DNA of 64,000 nucleotides from Spirosoma sp. SC4-14 (GTDB lineage: Bacteria; Bacteroidota; Bacteroidia; Cytophagales; Spirosomataceae), in contig NZ_CP147518.1 of assembly GCF_037201965.1 (NCBI RefSeq), positions 2,969,001-3,033,000 on the forward strand, in the 5' to 3' direction. A model generated the notes under the pieces. It did not search any database. It worked only from the letters and a program-made list of their open reading frames with translations, and was not told the DNA's origin. The translations under genes were made by a program, and so were the position numbers. Positions 53,184 to 61,542 of the stretch are shown here, in pieces (the first letter of the stretch is position 1; each line of letters begins with the position of its first letter).

Positions 53184-53540
53184 ATGACAACACAGGAAAT
53201 CGCCGACCGTTTGGTGGCACTCTGCCAGGAAGGCAAGTATGAACAAGCTCAGCGCGAATTGTATGCATCGGATGCCAAAAGCATCGAACCTGCCAGTGCA
53301 CAGGGGATGCAATCGGTAGAAGGGCTGGACGCTATTATCGCCAAAGGCAACCAGTTTCAGGCTATGATTCAGGAAGTTCACGGCGGTAGCGTGGGCGGCC
53401 CATTGGTAGCCGGTAATCAAATCGCTATCACCATCGGTCTTGACGTAACCTTTAAAGATGGTAACCGCATGAAGATGGACGAAATTGCGGTATACGGCGT
53501 ACAAGATGGTAAAATCGTTCAGGAGCAGTTCTTCTATTAA
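53184..53540 (+). CDS. SnoaL-like (NTF2-fold) protein
   Basis: This 118-residue protein starts at the ATG at 53184, although an open frame extends far upstream. It fits the SnoaL-like fold: TTQEIADRLVALCQEGKYEQA, ASDAKSIEPA, then strands GNRMKMDEIAVYGVQDGKIV and the end EQFFY. The enzyme activity is unknown. It follows the SDR gene by 49 bases and ends before a hairpin terminator. Confidence 0.85.
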   Translation: MTTQEIADRLVALCQEGKYEQAQRELYASDAKSIEPASAQGMQSVEGLDAIIAKGNQFQAMIQEVHGGSVGGPLVAGNQIAITIGLDVTFKDGNRMKMDEIAVYGVQDGKIVQEQFFY

Positions 53541-53555
53541 TCGAAAATGCGAATA

Positions 53556-53590
53556 CAACAGTAGCGGAGCAATTCGCCCCGCTACTGTTG
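53556..53590 (+). terminator. Perfect 12-bp hairpin
   Basis: CAACAGTAGCGG at 53556-53567 pairs with CCGCTACTGTTG at 53579-53590 around an 11-base loop. It separates the DJ-1/SDR/SnoaL run from the reductase gene that starts at 53613. Confidence 0.65.
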
Positions 53591-53612
53591 TCTGGTTATC
53601 AACAAATCACGC

Positions 53613-54227
53613 ATGAATATTGCAATTCTTGGTGCTGGTAACATCGGTGGTACGCTGGCCGAAGGCTTCGCCAAAAAAGGACACCGCATCGTTCTGGGCG
53701 TTAGAAATCCCGACGATTTCAAGGCTGATGCCTTATTGGCAACCTACCCCAGCATTACGGCTCACTCGGTATCAGAAGCGGCTCTGGTGGCCGATTTGAT
53801 TATCGTCAGTACCCCATCGAAGGCTGTGGTTGAGGTGGCTAACCAAATCGGGTCGGCCAAAGGTAAATACATCGTCGATGCCACCAACGGACCCATTGGC
53901 ACGCCCGATTATCCCAATGCAGTAGCGGCCCTGAAAGCCATTACGGACTGTAGCGATGTTGTGAAATGCTTCAACACAACAGGTTTCGAGAACCTAAAAA
54001 ACCCCAGCTACAACGGCGAAGGTATCGATCTGTTTATGGCTGGCAGCAGCCAGGAAGCCAAAGAAACCGTCCGCCTGCTGGCTCTTGAACTAGGCTTTTC
54101 TGAATGTTATGACCTTGGCGACGACGCTAAAATTGGGCTGGTCGAACAACTGGCCTTTGCGTGGGTAACGCTCGCTTTTGCTAGTGGCCTGGGTCGCAAC
54201 TTCGCGCTCAAAGTAGTGAAACGTTAA
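53613..54227 (+). CDS. NADPH-dependent F420 reductase-like dinucleotide-binding protein, copy 1
   Basis: This 204-residue protein has an N-terminal Rossmann domain (MNIAILGAGNIGGTLAEGFAKKG) and a phosphate-contact loop around GVRNPDDF. The C-terminal helices include VVKCFNTTGFENLKNP, a motif conserved in the F420-dependent NADP reductase (Fno) family. F420 itself is not expected in Bacteroidota, so another electron acceptor or substrate is likely. It has a paralog at 55849. No partner gene is overlapping. Confidence 0.85.
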   Translation: MNIAILGAGNIGGTLAEGFAKKGHRIVLGVRNPDDFKADALLATYPSITAHSVSEAALVADLIIVSTPSKAVVEVANQIGSAKGKYIVDATNGPIGTPDYPNAVAALKAITDCSDVVKCFNTTGFENLKNPSYNGEGIDLFMAGSSQEAKETVRLLALELGFSECYDLGDDAKIGLVEQLAFAWVTLAFASGLGRNFALKVVKR

Positions 54228-54563
54228 TTTCTCTCCATTTCACGCTCCTCTCCATCACCTGCAATGCGCGGGTAAGGGAAGGCTTTGGCCAAATCTGACA
54301 ATACAGCCATGAAGAAATTATCTTATCAGGTTTATTATTGACCGTAATCTTTATTTAGCGGATAGGACGCAACGGCGTACCGCGCTGTTGTTAAGACCTT
54401 TCCTGTAAAATTCTGAACCGCACAGGGGTGGCATCTTTATAGAAAAAGCAGGAAGCCCCACCGTTTTCTACTACGATAGCAGTTCTATGAGATTTTATTT
54501 TATAACGCCTTGAAAATCAATGGTAACAGCTGTTTCGGTCATATCAGTTAAATTCATTATAGC
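54228..54563. other. Intergenic region before DUF481 gene
   Basis: These 336 bases contain no supported gene, hairpin or promoter of the expected type; I see nothing specific in it. Confidence 0.5.
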
Positions 54564-55337
54564 ATGACCAGACTTATTTTTCTCCTCTGTCTCATTGCCT
54601 CGTCCGCACTGGCCCAATTGAATGAAAGCGATACGGCCCGGTTTCAATTACGAGCTTCGCTGACGGGTAATTTTCAGCAAGGCAACGTGGAGGTGACCAC
54701 CGTGCGGGGGAAGCTGGATTTGGTTACGTCGCCCGTTCGGTCGTGGGTGTTCAAGTCGCAGAATTCCAGTTTGTATCAGTCGTTCTATTCGGCTAAAGCC
54801 GATAACGACCTCTTTAGCCGGAATTACCTCTACTACCGCCCCGAACGCCGGATTTACCCGTTTGCTATCGCCTACGTTTCGACCAACTACCGCCGAAAAA
54901 TCGACCTGCGCTATTTTGCCGGAGCCGGAGCCACCCTGCAACTCATCTGCAAACCCCAAAACGTACTGAAACTATCGGCGGGAACTGTTTATGAAAACAC
55001 CCGCTTTTCGGCTGATACTTACAACGAGGCCCATTACAACGGTTCACAACTTATTGACCTTTGGCGCGGCACGGTCTGGCTGGGCGGCTGGCACTATTTG
55101 CTCGACAACCACCTGCGGCTTTACTACGATGCCTACTACCAGCCGACCTTTTCGGATACCAACAACTACCGCTGGCAATACGACATCGGGTTCGATTTCC
55201 CAATCTGGCGAGGGTTGGCTTTCAATGCGCTCTACACCTATACGCATGAAAATGTGGTCGTTACAAACATTTATCCTGACGATAAAATCCTGACAGTTGG
55301 TTTATCGTACACCCTCCGCAAACTCCAAGGTCGATAA
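54564..55337 (+). CDS. DUF481-family outer membrane beta-barrel protein
   Basis: This 257-residue protein has a signal peptide (LIFLLCLIASSALAQ). The remainder is an alternating aromatic and polar beta-barrel pattern characteristic of DUF481 (YdiY-like): RFQLRASLTGNFQQGNVEVT, then YLYYRPERRIYPFAIAYV and the end LTVGLSYTLRKLQ. It should sit in the outer membrane. The function of the family is unknown; some members are induced by acid or salt. The DUF606 transporter gene follows after 18 bases. Confidence 0.8.
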   Translation: MTRLIFLLCLIASSALAQLNESDTARFQLRASLTGNFQQGNVEVTTVRGKLDLVTSPVRSWVFKSQNSSLYQSFYSAKADNDLFSRNYLYYRPERRIYPFAIAYVSTNYRRKIDLRYFAGAGATLQLICKPQNVLKLSAGTVYENTRFSADTYNEAHYNGSQLIDLWRGTVWLGGWHYLLDNHLRLYYDAYYQPTFSDTNNYRWQYDIGFDFPIWRGLAFNALYTYTHENVVVTNIYPDDKILTVGLSYTLRKLQGR

Positions 55338-55355
55338 AAGTTGACATTATACAAC

Positions 55356-55814
55356 ATGAAAGCATCTGACAATCAACTTCTTTTCCTGGTGCTGGCTTTG
55401 CTGGCGGGCGGTATGATTCCGTTTCAGAGCGCCATGAACAGCCAACTGGGTCGCAGCCTGCAAAGCCCTTACTTTTCGGCCCTTACGGTGTTTGTGGTGG
55501 CCGCCATTGGGCTAACGATTTACAACCTGGCCTCTCAGCAAACCGTACCGGCACTGACTCAATTTTCTGATGCTCCTAAATGGAGCTATCTGGGCGGAGT
55601 ATTGGGGGGCAGCTACATCCTGCTCATTGTGATTTGTGCGCCTAAGCTCGGAATCGGTAATGTGACTATTATGGTTTTGCTGGGTCAGATACTGGCGGCT
55701 ATGCTTATCGACCATTTTGGGCTGTTGAATGCCACGCTTCACCCCATCAACTGGCAACGGCTAATAGGAGTGGGGTTACTCATCGCAGGCGTATACATTG
55801 TTAGAAAGTTTTGA
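55356..55814 (+). CDS. DUF606/YdcZ-family DMT membrane transporter
   Basis: This 152-residue membrane protein has five hydrophobic helices. It starts at the ATG at 55356; an in-frame TTG at 55341 is also possible. The beginning LALLAGGMIPFQSAMNSQLG and the block LGGVLGGSYILLIVICAPKLGIGNVTIMVLLGQ are characteristic of the DUF606 (YdcZ) family of small DMT transporters. The substrate is unknown. It follows the DUF481 barrel gene closely, and the next gene begins 35 bases later. Confidence 0.85.
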   Translation: MKASDNQLLFLVLALLAGGMIPFQSAMNSQLGRSLQSPYFSALTVFVVAAIGLTIYNLASQQTVPALTQFSDAPKWSYLGGVLGGSYILLIVICAPKLGIGNVTIMVLLGQILAAMLIDHFGLLNATLHPINWQRLIGVGLLIAGVYIVRKF

Positions 55815-55848
55815 TCAGTTTATTAGTTATCCAACTCTGTTAATAACG

Positions 55849-56469
55849 ATGATTATTGCAATTATTGGCTCCGGTAATGTGGGTGGTACTTTAGCCCAAC
55901 GCTTTCTTGAAGTGGGCCATACCGTATTGATCGGAACTCGTTTTCCGCTTTCTGAAAAATCGATCAAACTAGCTACCAAAATCGGAGAAGACTGCTTTGC
56001 TTCCCCGGCTGGTGCGGCTGCGCAGGCTGATGTTATTGTGCTGGCAACCCCTGCTATGAAAGCAGTAGAAGTAGTGAAGGAATTGGGCGACACAACGGGC
56101 AAAGTTATCATCGATACAATGAACATCGTGCGGGGCGTGGGACCGGCAGGATTCAGCAACACCGCTGATGCTGTTCTGGCCAATACGGTCACTCGCGATG
56201 TGGTAAAGTGTTTCAACACCACCGGCTTTGAAAACATGCTCAATCCGCAGTATGGCGAACAGGTTGCCGATATGTTTGTAGCCGGTGATAGCCAGCCAGG
56301 AAAAGCCGTTGCGACCCAATTGGCAAAAGAAATTGGCTTTGCTCAATGCTACGACCTGGGTGGAAACGATACATTTACCCTCATCGAACAACTGGCTCTA
56401 AACTGGATTAATCTGGCTCTTTTTCAGGGTTATGGGCGCCGAATAGCCATAAAGCTCCTGACGCCTTAA
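55849..56469 (+). CDS. NADPH-dependent F420 reductase-like dinucleotide-binding protein, copy 2
   Basis: This 206-residue protein starts at the ATG at 55849 (MIIAIIGSGNVGGTLAQRFLEVG). It is a paralog of the gene at 53613: both have the Rossmann loop, the VVKCFNTTGFEN motif and a similar C-terminal helix end (LALNWINLALFQGYGRRIA). The two copies differ in about half of the residues by eye, so the duplication is old. It is probably co-transcribed with the DUF606 gene. The role is unknown; an oxidoreductase is assumed. Confidence 0.85.
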   Translation: MIIAIIGSGNVGGTLAQRFLEVGHTVLIGTRFPLSEKSIKLATKIGEDCFASPAGAAAQADVIVLATPAMKAVEVVKELGDTTGKVIIDTMNIVRGVGPAGFSNTADAVLANTVTRDVVKCFNTTGFENMLNPQYGEQVADMFVAGDSQPGKAVATQLAKEIGFAQCYDLGGNDTFTLIEQLALNWINLALFQGYGRRIAIKLLTP

Positions 56470-56535
56470 GCATAGCCAGGTGCAGTCAGTTACTGGACGA
56501 AGGTTTGAACAGAAACTACGTAGGACGTTAATCAG

Positions 56536-57153
56536 ATGGATTATTTCTCCAAATCACGGATCGAGGCCTTCAGCGACGGTGTTTTTGCGATCATTGTAAC
56601 GCTGCTGGTATTGGAAATCAAGGTGCCGCATCTGGAGCAGCCAGAGTCCGTTGCCGAATTATGGCGGGCATTGCTGGGGCTGATGCCCAAAGTGATTAGC
56701 TGGATTATCAGTTTCCTGATCGTATGTGTAATTTGGGTAAACCATCACCGGATTCTGAGCCAAATTGAGCATATTACGCACGGTTTTTTCTGGCTCAATG
56801 CAGTGCTACTCCTCTGGTGTTCGTTCATTCCTTTTCCAACTGCACTCGTCGGTGATTACATCAGTAATCCACTGGCCTTATGTGCCTTCGGCATCATTCT
56901 GGCTCTCATGGCCCTAACATTCACCATTATTCGGTGGCATGCGCTGGCGCATCCGGCTGTATTGAAGCCAGGCACCGATTTGGGCCATTATCGCACAGCC
57001 ACTACTCGTTCTCTTATTTTCGGGCCAGGGTTATATATGGCAGGGTCGGGGTTGGCGTTTGTCCACCCCTGGCTTTCAGTAGGCATTTATGCCTTCATCC
57101 CGCTTTATTTTATTTTCTACAATTCGGCTCGAACTGTAGAGGGTGTATCCTGA
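56536..57153 (+). CDS. TMEM175 (DUF1211)-family potassium channel-like protein
   Basis: This 205-residue protein has six hydrophobic segments. The N-terminal RIEAFSDGVFAIIVTLLVLEIKVP contains the FSDG motif that marks the pore helix of the TMEM175 family. Bacterial members form tetrameric K+-selective channels. The second conserved block is VIWVNHHRILSQIEHI. It is the last plus-strand gene before a minus-strand run and converges on a small membrane-anchored protein gene, with 23 bases between. Confidence 0.87.
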   Translation: MDYFSKSRIEAFSDGVFAIIVTLLVLEIKVPHLEQPESVAELWRALLGLMPKVISWIISFLIVCVIWVNHHRILSQIEHITHGFFWLNAVLLLWCSFIPFPTALVGDYISNPLALCAFGIILALMALTFTIIRWHALAHPAVLKPGTDLGHYRTATTRSLIFGPGLYMAGSGLAFVHPWLSVGIYAFIPLYFIFYNSARTVEGVS

Positions 57154-57176
57154 CGGAAAGCCAATACCGCTACTGT

Positions 57177-57548
57177 TTAGTTAAGCGGATGCGAACTAAC
57201 GATCTTGCAATCGCAACGTTTGGTTCCGGCGGGCAGGGTTACGGGTTTGTCGAAACTACTGTTGGGTTCCAGCGTTCGCGAAAACGTGGTGAACTTCTCT
57301 TTCAGTAAATTCCCCGATTCGTCGTAGGCTTTGATGTTGACCGATACATCATTATGCGAACGGGCCGACAGGTTGTTAACCACCACGTTTACTGTTGACG
57401 TAACCACTACATTGTCGACCTCTGAGCAGTCGACGGTCAAGTCAATGGTTTGCGGAGTGAATGATGTATTGTTATAGCGGGAAATAAAAAACAGTACGAT
57501 ACCGCCCACAATAACAACAATCACTAGCAGTCTTATTAAGGCTTTCAT
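57177..57548 (-). CDS. Small membrane-anchored protein, FxLYD-like
   Basis: This 123-residue protein has one N-terminal membrane segment (LIRLLVIVVIVGGIVLFFI) and an extracytoplasmic beta-sandwich (NNLSARSHNDVSVNIKAYDESGNLL), which resembles FxLYD-type or LEA-like periplasmic domains. Two cysteines near the end (CDC) could bind metal or form a disulfide. It starts 3 bases after the stop of the transglycosylase gene, so the two are translationally linked. The function is unknown. Confidence 0.75.
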   Translation of the reverse strand: MKALIRLLVIVVIVGGIVLFFISRYNNTSFTPQTIDLTVDCSEVDNVVVTSTVNVVVNNLSARSHNDVSVNIKAYDESGNLLKEKFTTFSRTLEPNSSFDKPVTLPAGTKRCDCKIVSSHPLN

Positions 57549-57551
57549 CGC

Positions 57552-59777
57552 TTATTCATTCAAATTGTTGTTGGCCTCCTCCTGTTGTCGTCGTTCTTCT
57601 TTTTCGCGCCGTTTTCGTTCGCGCCGTTCCTGCCGAAGTTGCTTTCGGGTTTTTACGGTATCGGTCGGAGCCTGTTGGCCCGGTATTGGCTCTGTTGGGG
57701 TGAGCTGAGCGTTTGGTTGTTCGTCGGTCTGATTCTCCTTGTCGGTTTTGTTTCCTTTAAATAAACGCCGGAAGAAATTGCCAATACCCGTTCCTTCATC
57801 GTTGTCATCAATACCATCGATAGGATCGATCATCAGGCTATCGCTCGGAAACAATGAATCGACCGGTGCAATCTGACGACGTAGTCCTTCGCGCAACCGT
57901 ACATCATAAAAACCGTAAGCGCCCGAATCGGGTGCAGTTAGTCCACGACGGGCCATAATGCGACCAATCAGACGGAAGTAGCCGCGAACATTGCGGGCCT
58001 GTAGGGTGCCATCGGGTAAAAACCAGTCGAGTGCGCGTTTGGGGCGGGGTACAACGAAAGCCAGAAAAATACTTTCTCCCAGATTTAAATTGGACGGGCT
58101 CTTCGAAAAATAATAACGGGCCGCTTCACCAATACCGTAAATATTACGACCCCATTCAATAATATTCAAATAGACCTCATACATCCGCTCTTTGGAAACG
58201 ATATGTTCGTTTTCGATGAGCCACACGATCAGGATTTCTTCGACCTTGCGCGACAGGGTTTTGTTTCGATTCAGGAAGACGTTTTTAACCAACTGCATCG
58301 AAATGGTACTGGCTCCGCGTTTAAACGATTTCTCCTTGAAATTCGTCGCAATCGACACCCGGAAGGCTTTTTCGTTGAAACCGTTGTGGGTGAAGAAATT
58401 ATAATCTTCCGATGTTAACAGGGCATTGCGCAGATCGGGCGAAATTTGTTCCAGTGGTGTGTAATCCGGGTTTTCTGGTCCAACCACAATATCCCGAACG
58501 GGCTTATCTTTTTCGTAAGGTGTATAAACAAACGGATGATTGATTTCGGCAAAATCAGTCTGCTCCATTTTCAGGATTTTGAACCCGTCGGGCGTCAGTC
58601 CTGAATTGAATTGTACCGAATCGGGCAGCGACGTATCCAACTGAAACGACATATCGTATTTCAGCTTACCTGCCACCTGCATACCTTCCAATGATTCGAA
58701 CAATCCCTGTGGAAATGAATTGAACAGGGCCTGCGCATCCATCTGATCGGTATGGAGCTGTGCTTCGTAAATCTTAACCGGCTTTAGTGTGTATTTCAGA
58801 AATGGACGCGCACTTACTTCGCCTAGCTTAAGTACCGACGAACTATCGATCCCGACATAATTTTCGCCCACAAACATATGCATGTCCATTGACGCCTGCG
58901 GAACCAGCACATCGGTACGGGCAATAGCGGGGTGATTAATACGCAGATTCCGAACCGAGCCTGCGCCTTCCAGTCTGAATTCGCCCCCCGACCGGTCAAC
59001 ATCGTTCAACTGCGCCCGAACGGTGTCGGCCTGTAATTTCAGGTTGAAGCGTTTCTGAATGTATGGTAATTCGAGTGGCTTTCCGTCGGCATATAAGGCC
59101 AGATTATACTCCCGGTTGGCGGGATCGGCTGTACCTGCAATGTGCCAGATTGCCTGATTTCCGTTGAGTTTCAGCGTCGATGTAACGTTTTCGTTTTTGA
59201 TCGTAGCTGTTTCGGTCAGCAGGTTGAGGGTATCTTTGTTGTCCATCCCTCTGAATTCCAGATTGCTGATATTCAGATCATCAGGGATTTTAGACAGGAT
59301 ATTGTCGATCAGGTTTTCTGCCACATTCGACAAATCGGTTTTGCGGCTGCTGGTGGTTGCGGTTGAATCGCGTTTCCGGCGAAGCAGAAAATCGATATTG
59401 GTCAGCGAATCGCGTTTGATAACCTGAACAAGGCCGTTTTCGAGCGTCATGCCCGATAAGCCTACTTTTCCTACCAGCAGTGGCCAGAACCGGACCGAAA
59501 TTTCGACCCGCTGAATCCGGGCCAGGCTGTCGCGGTTGTCAGGAACGACTGAAATATTACTGAAGGCTAACGAACTCAACCCCGTAAATCGGGCTGAGTC
59601 GATCCGAACGTTGAGGTTGTAGTCTCGCTTGGCTTTGCGGATGGCCCGGTCGAGAGCCGTTTGCAATAGGCTTTCGCGCTTCGAATAAGCAATTCCTGCT
59701 CCTATGCAGCCTAGCAAAAAAATACTTAAAAATACCCATCCCGCAATTCGGAGGGCTTTACGTTGACGATACGTCAT
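57552..59777 (-). CDS. AsmA-like domain fused to GT51 peptidoglycan transglycosylase
   Basis: This 741-residue protein has one N-terminal membrane helix (about 11-31). Residues of about 40-410 form a beta-rich AsmA-like region. Residues of about 430-610 are a glycosyltransferase 51 domain: catalytic Glu457 in LLTSEDYNFFTHNGF, then RGASTISMQLVKNVFL and MYEVYLNIIEWGRNIYGIGEAA. There is no transpeptidase domain, so it is monofunctional and should polymerise lipid II. The acidic and Lys/Arg/Glu-rich C-terminal tail (about 660-741) is probably cytoplasmic or disordered; its placement relative to the single membrane helix is unclear. AsmA parts often concern outer-membrane lipid traffic. Confidence 0.87.
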   Translation of the reverse strand: MTYRQRKALRIAGWVFLSIFLLGCIGAGIAYSKRESLLQTALDRAIRKAKRDYNLNVRIDSARFTGLSSLAFSNISVVPDNRDSLARIQRVEISVRFWPLLVGKVGLSGMTLENGLVQVIKRDSLTNIDFLLRRKRDSTATTSSRKTDLSNVAENLIDNILSKIPDDLNISNLEFRGMDNKDTLNLLTETATIKNENVTSTLKLNGNQAIWHIAGTADPANREYNLALYADGKPLELPYIQKRFNLKLQADTVRAQLNDVDRSGGEFRLEGAGSVRNLRINHPAIARTDVLVPQASMDMHMFVGENYVGIDSSSVLKLGEVSARPFLKYTLKPVKIYEAQLHTDQMDAQALFNSFPQGLFESLEGMQVAGKLKYDMSFQLDTSLPDSVQFNSGLTPDGFKILKMEQTDFAEINHPFVYTPYEKDKPVRDIVVGPENPDYTPLEQISPDLRNALLTSEDYNFFTHNGFNEKAFRVSIATNFKEKSFKRGASTISMQLVKNVFLNRNKTLSRKVEEILIVWLIENEHIVSKERMYEVYLNIIEWGRNIYGIGEAARYYFSKSPSNLNLGESIFLAFVVPRPKRALDWFLPDGTLQARNVRGYFRLIGRIMARRGLTAPDSGAYGFYDVRLREGLRRQIAPVDSLFPSDSLMIDPIDGIDDNDEGTGIGNFFRRLFKGNKTDKENQTDEQPNAQLTPTEPIPGQQAPTDTVKTRKQLRQERRERKRREKEERRQQEEANNNLNE

Positions 59778-59921
59778 GCTATGTCACTATTCGCGAGCTG
59801 CAAAGATAGATGTTTATTGGCAAAGGGCGAAGGAGATGGCAGGGGAGCAGGGATGGCGGGGTGGTGGTATAGTTTGCCTCCTCGTAACCCCTCTATGCTA
59901 CCTCTGCCATTTCACCTACAC

Positions 59922-60374
59922 TCAAAAATCCAGATGACAATTGGTCCAGCCGTCGTCGAAACGAGTGCCAAACTGTTCGTAGAAACCAATGGCGGGTTTG
60001 TTCCAGTCCAGCACCTGCCACATCATGCCAGTGCAGTGGGTTTTATGAGCCTGTTCAATCGTAGCGTCGAGCAGTAGTTTACCGATGCCATAGCCCCGAA
60101 AATCTTCGGTAACGATAATGTCTTCCAGATACAGGCGTTTGCCTTTCCAGGTCGAATAACGGAAGTAATATAGCGCCAGACCGACGATTTTCTGGGTTTC
60201 AGAGTCTTCGGCAACCAGCATGCCAAACAGCGGATTTGCCCCAAAGCCATCGTCGGCCATCTGTTCGGCAGAATTGCTGACCTGATCGGCCGCTAGTTCG
60301 TAAACGGCAAGTTCCATAACTAAGGCAAATGCCTGCGGAATGTCGGCACGCGTGCCGGGACGGATTGAAATCAT
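59922..60374 (-). CDS. GNAT-family N-acetyltransferase (diamine acetyltransferase-like)
   Basis: This 150-residue enzyme has the GNAT motif A LEDIIVTEDFRGYGIGKLLL (R-G-Y-G-I-G) and motif B DWNKPAIGFYEQFG. The opening IRPGTRADIPQAFALVMELA and the YFRYSTWKGKRLYLEDI block resemble spermidine/spermine or thialysine acetyltransferases. The substrate is therefore possibly a small amine; this is inference. It lies 54 bases downstream of the RluA-type gene on the same strand. Confidence 0.88.
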   Translation of the reverse strand: MISIRPGTRADIPQAFALVMELAVYELAADQVSNSAEQMADDGFGANPLFGMLVAEDSETQKIVGLALYYFRYSTWKGKRLYLEDIIVTEDFRGYGIGKLLLDATIEQAHKTHCTGMMWQVLDWNKPAIGFYEQFGTRFDDGWTNCHLDF

Positions 60375-60428
60375 GTAAGTGTAGAGGGTATATAATCGAT
60401 AGATTATTACTACGTGTGGCGAAATTAA

Positions 60429-61463
60429 TCAATCTTCGTTGAGTATCTTCTTTTGCCATTTTTCCAGAACAGACCGAAAATCGTCGGGGAGATCCGAGTC
60501 GAACTGGAGCCATTCGCGGGTGCGTGGATGCACAAACCCCAACGATTTGGCGTGTAGCGCCTGCCGGGGCAATAACTTAAATGCGTTTTCAACGAAGGCT
60601 TTATAGCTACCTACGGGATTGCCCCGCAAAATCCGATCACCGCCATACATGGCATCGTTGAACAGCGGATGGCCAATATGCTTCATGTGGGCCCGAATCT
60701 GGTGGGTGCGGCCCGTTTCCAGATTACATTGTACCAAGGCTACGTAGCGTAACGTTTCCAGCGTTTTGTAGTGCGTTACGGCCCACTTGCCCTTGGTTTC
60801 GTCGTCGTAGATGACCTGCACTTTTCGGTCTTTCATACTGCGACCAATATAACCTGTAATGGTTCCGGCGGCAGGTTCGGGAATTCCCCATACCAGCGCC
60901 GTATAGGTCCGTTCGATACTGTGGTCGAAAAATTGCCGGGCCAGGTGGGTCATGGCATATTCGGTTTTGGCAATCACCATCAGGCCCGATGTATCTTTAT
61001 CGATTCGGTGTACTAGTCCAGGTCGGATTTCGCCGTTGCGCGAAGTGGGCAGATTCTGAAAATGAAAGACCAGCGCGTTGACCAGCGTACCATCCCAGTT
61101 GCCATGCGCCGGGTGGACCACCATGCCCGCCGGTTTGTTGAGCACCAGCAGTTCGTCGTCTTCGAAAACGATGGTCAGCGGAATATTCTCCGGCTTAATA
61201 TCGGTGTCGCGCGGGGGGTGCGGCAGCGATACCGTAATAATATCCGAAGGCTTGATTTTATAGCTGGCTTTAGTTGGCTTGCCGTTAACGCGCACCGACT
61301 CGACATCGATAGCAGCCTGAATTTTCGTGCGCGTGGCATTCTGGAGCCGATCCATCAGGAACCGGTCGATCCGCAGCAGGCTCTGTCCTTTATCGACAAC
61401 AATGCGGTGATGCTCGTATAATTCGTCGTCTTCGGGTAATTCGTCTTCCGTTTCCGCTACCAT
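60429..61463 (-). CDS. RluA-family pseudouridine synthase (RluD-like)
   Basis: This 344-residue enzyme has an N-terminal S4 RNA-binding domain (RIDRFLMDRLQNATRTKIQ, with SVRVNGKPTKASYKIKPSD) and the catalytic domain with Asp in GLVHRIDKDTSGLMVIAK, the HRLDxxTSG motif. Further blocks are LVVHPAHGNWDGTLVNAL and RTHQIRAHMKHIGHPLF. It converts uridines in 23S rRNA to pseudouridine; by layout it is closest to RluD. It is divergent from the ACC deaminase-like gene. Confidence 0.92.
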   Translation of the reverse strand: MVAETEDELPEDDELYEHHRIVVDKGQSLLRIDRFLMDRLQNATRTKIQAAIDVESVRVNGKPTKASYKIKPSDIITVSLPHPPRDTDIKPENIPLTIVFEDDELLVLNKPAGMVVHPAHGNWDGTLVNALVFHFQNLPTSRNGEIRPGLVHRIDKDTSGLMVIAKTEYAMTHLARQFFDHSIERTYTALVWGIPEPAAGTITGYIGRSMKDRKVQVIYDDETKGKWAVTHYKTLETLRYVALVQCNLETGRTHQIRAHMKHIGHPLFNDAMYGGDRILRGNPVGSYKAFVENAFKLLPRQALHAKSLGFVHPRTREWLQFDSDLPDDFRSVLEKWQKKILNED

Positions 61464-61481
61464 TTTCTCAGATTTGCAGAT

Positions 61482-61512
61482 GTAGCGTGGCCGGAAGGCC
61501 GCGTAGCGCTAC
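61482..61512. other. Hairpin in the divergent region upstream of the ACC deaminase-like gene
   Basis: CGTGGCC at 61486-61492 and GGCCGCG at 61497-61503 form a 7-bp stem with one G-U pair and a GGAA tetraloop of the GNRA class; GTAGCG and CGCTAC flank it. It lies between the RluA gene and the downstream gene and may affect one of the two leaders. Confidence 0.3.
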
Positions 61513-61542
61513 TAACCTTATGAACCCGCAAAAGTACGGATT

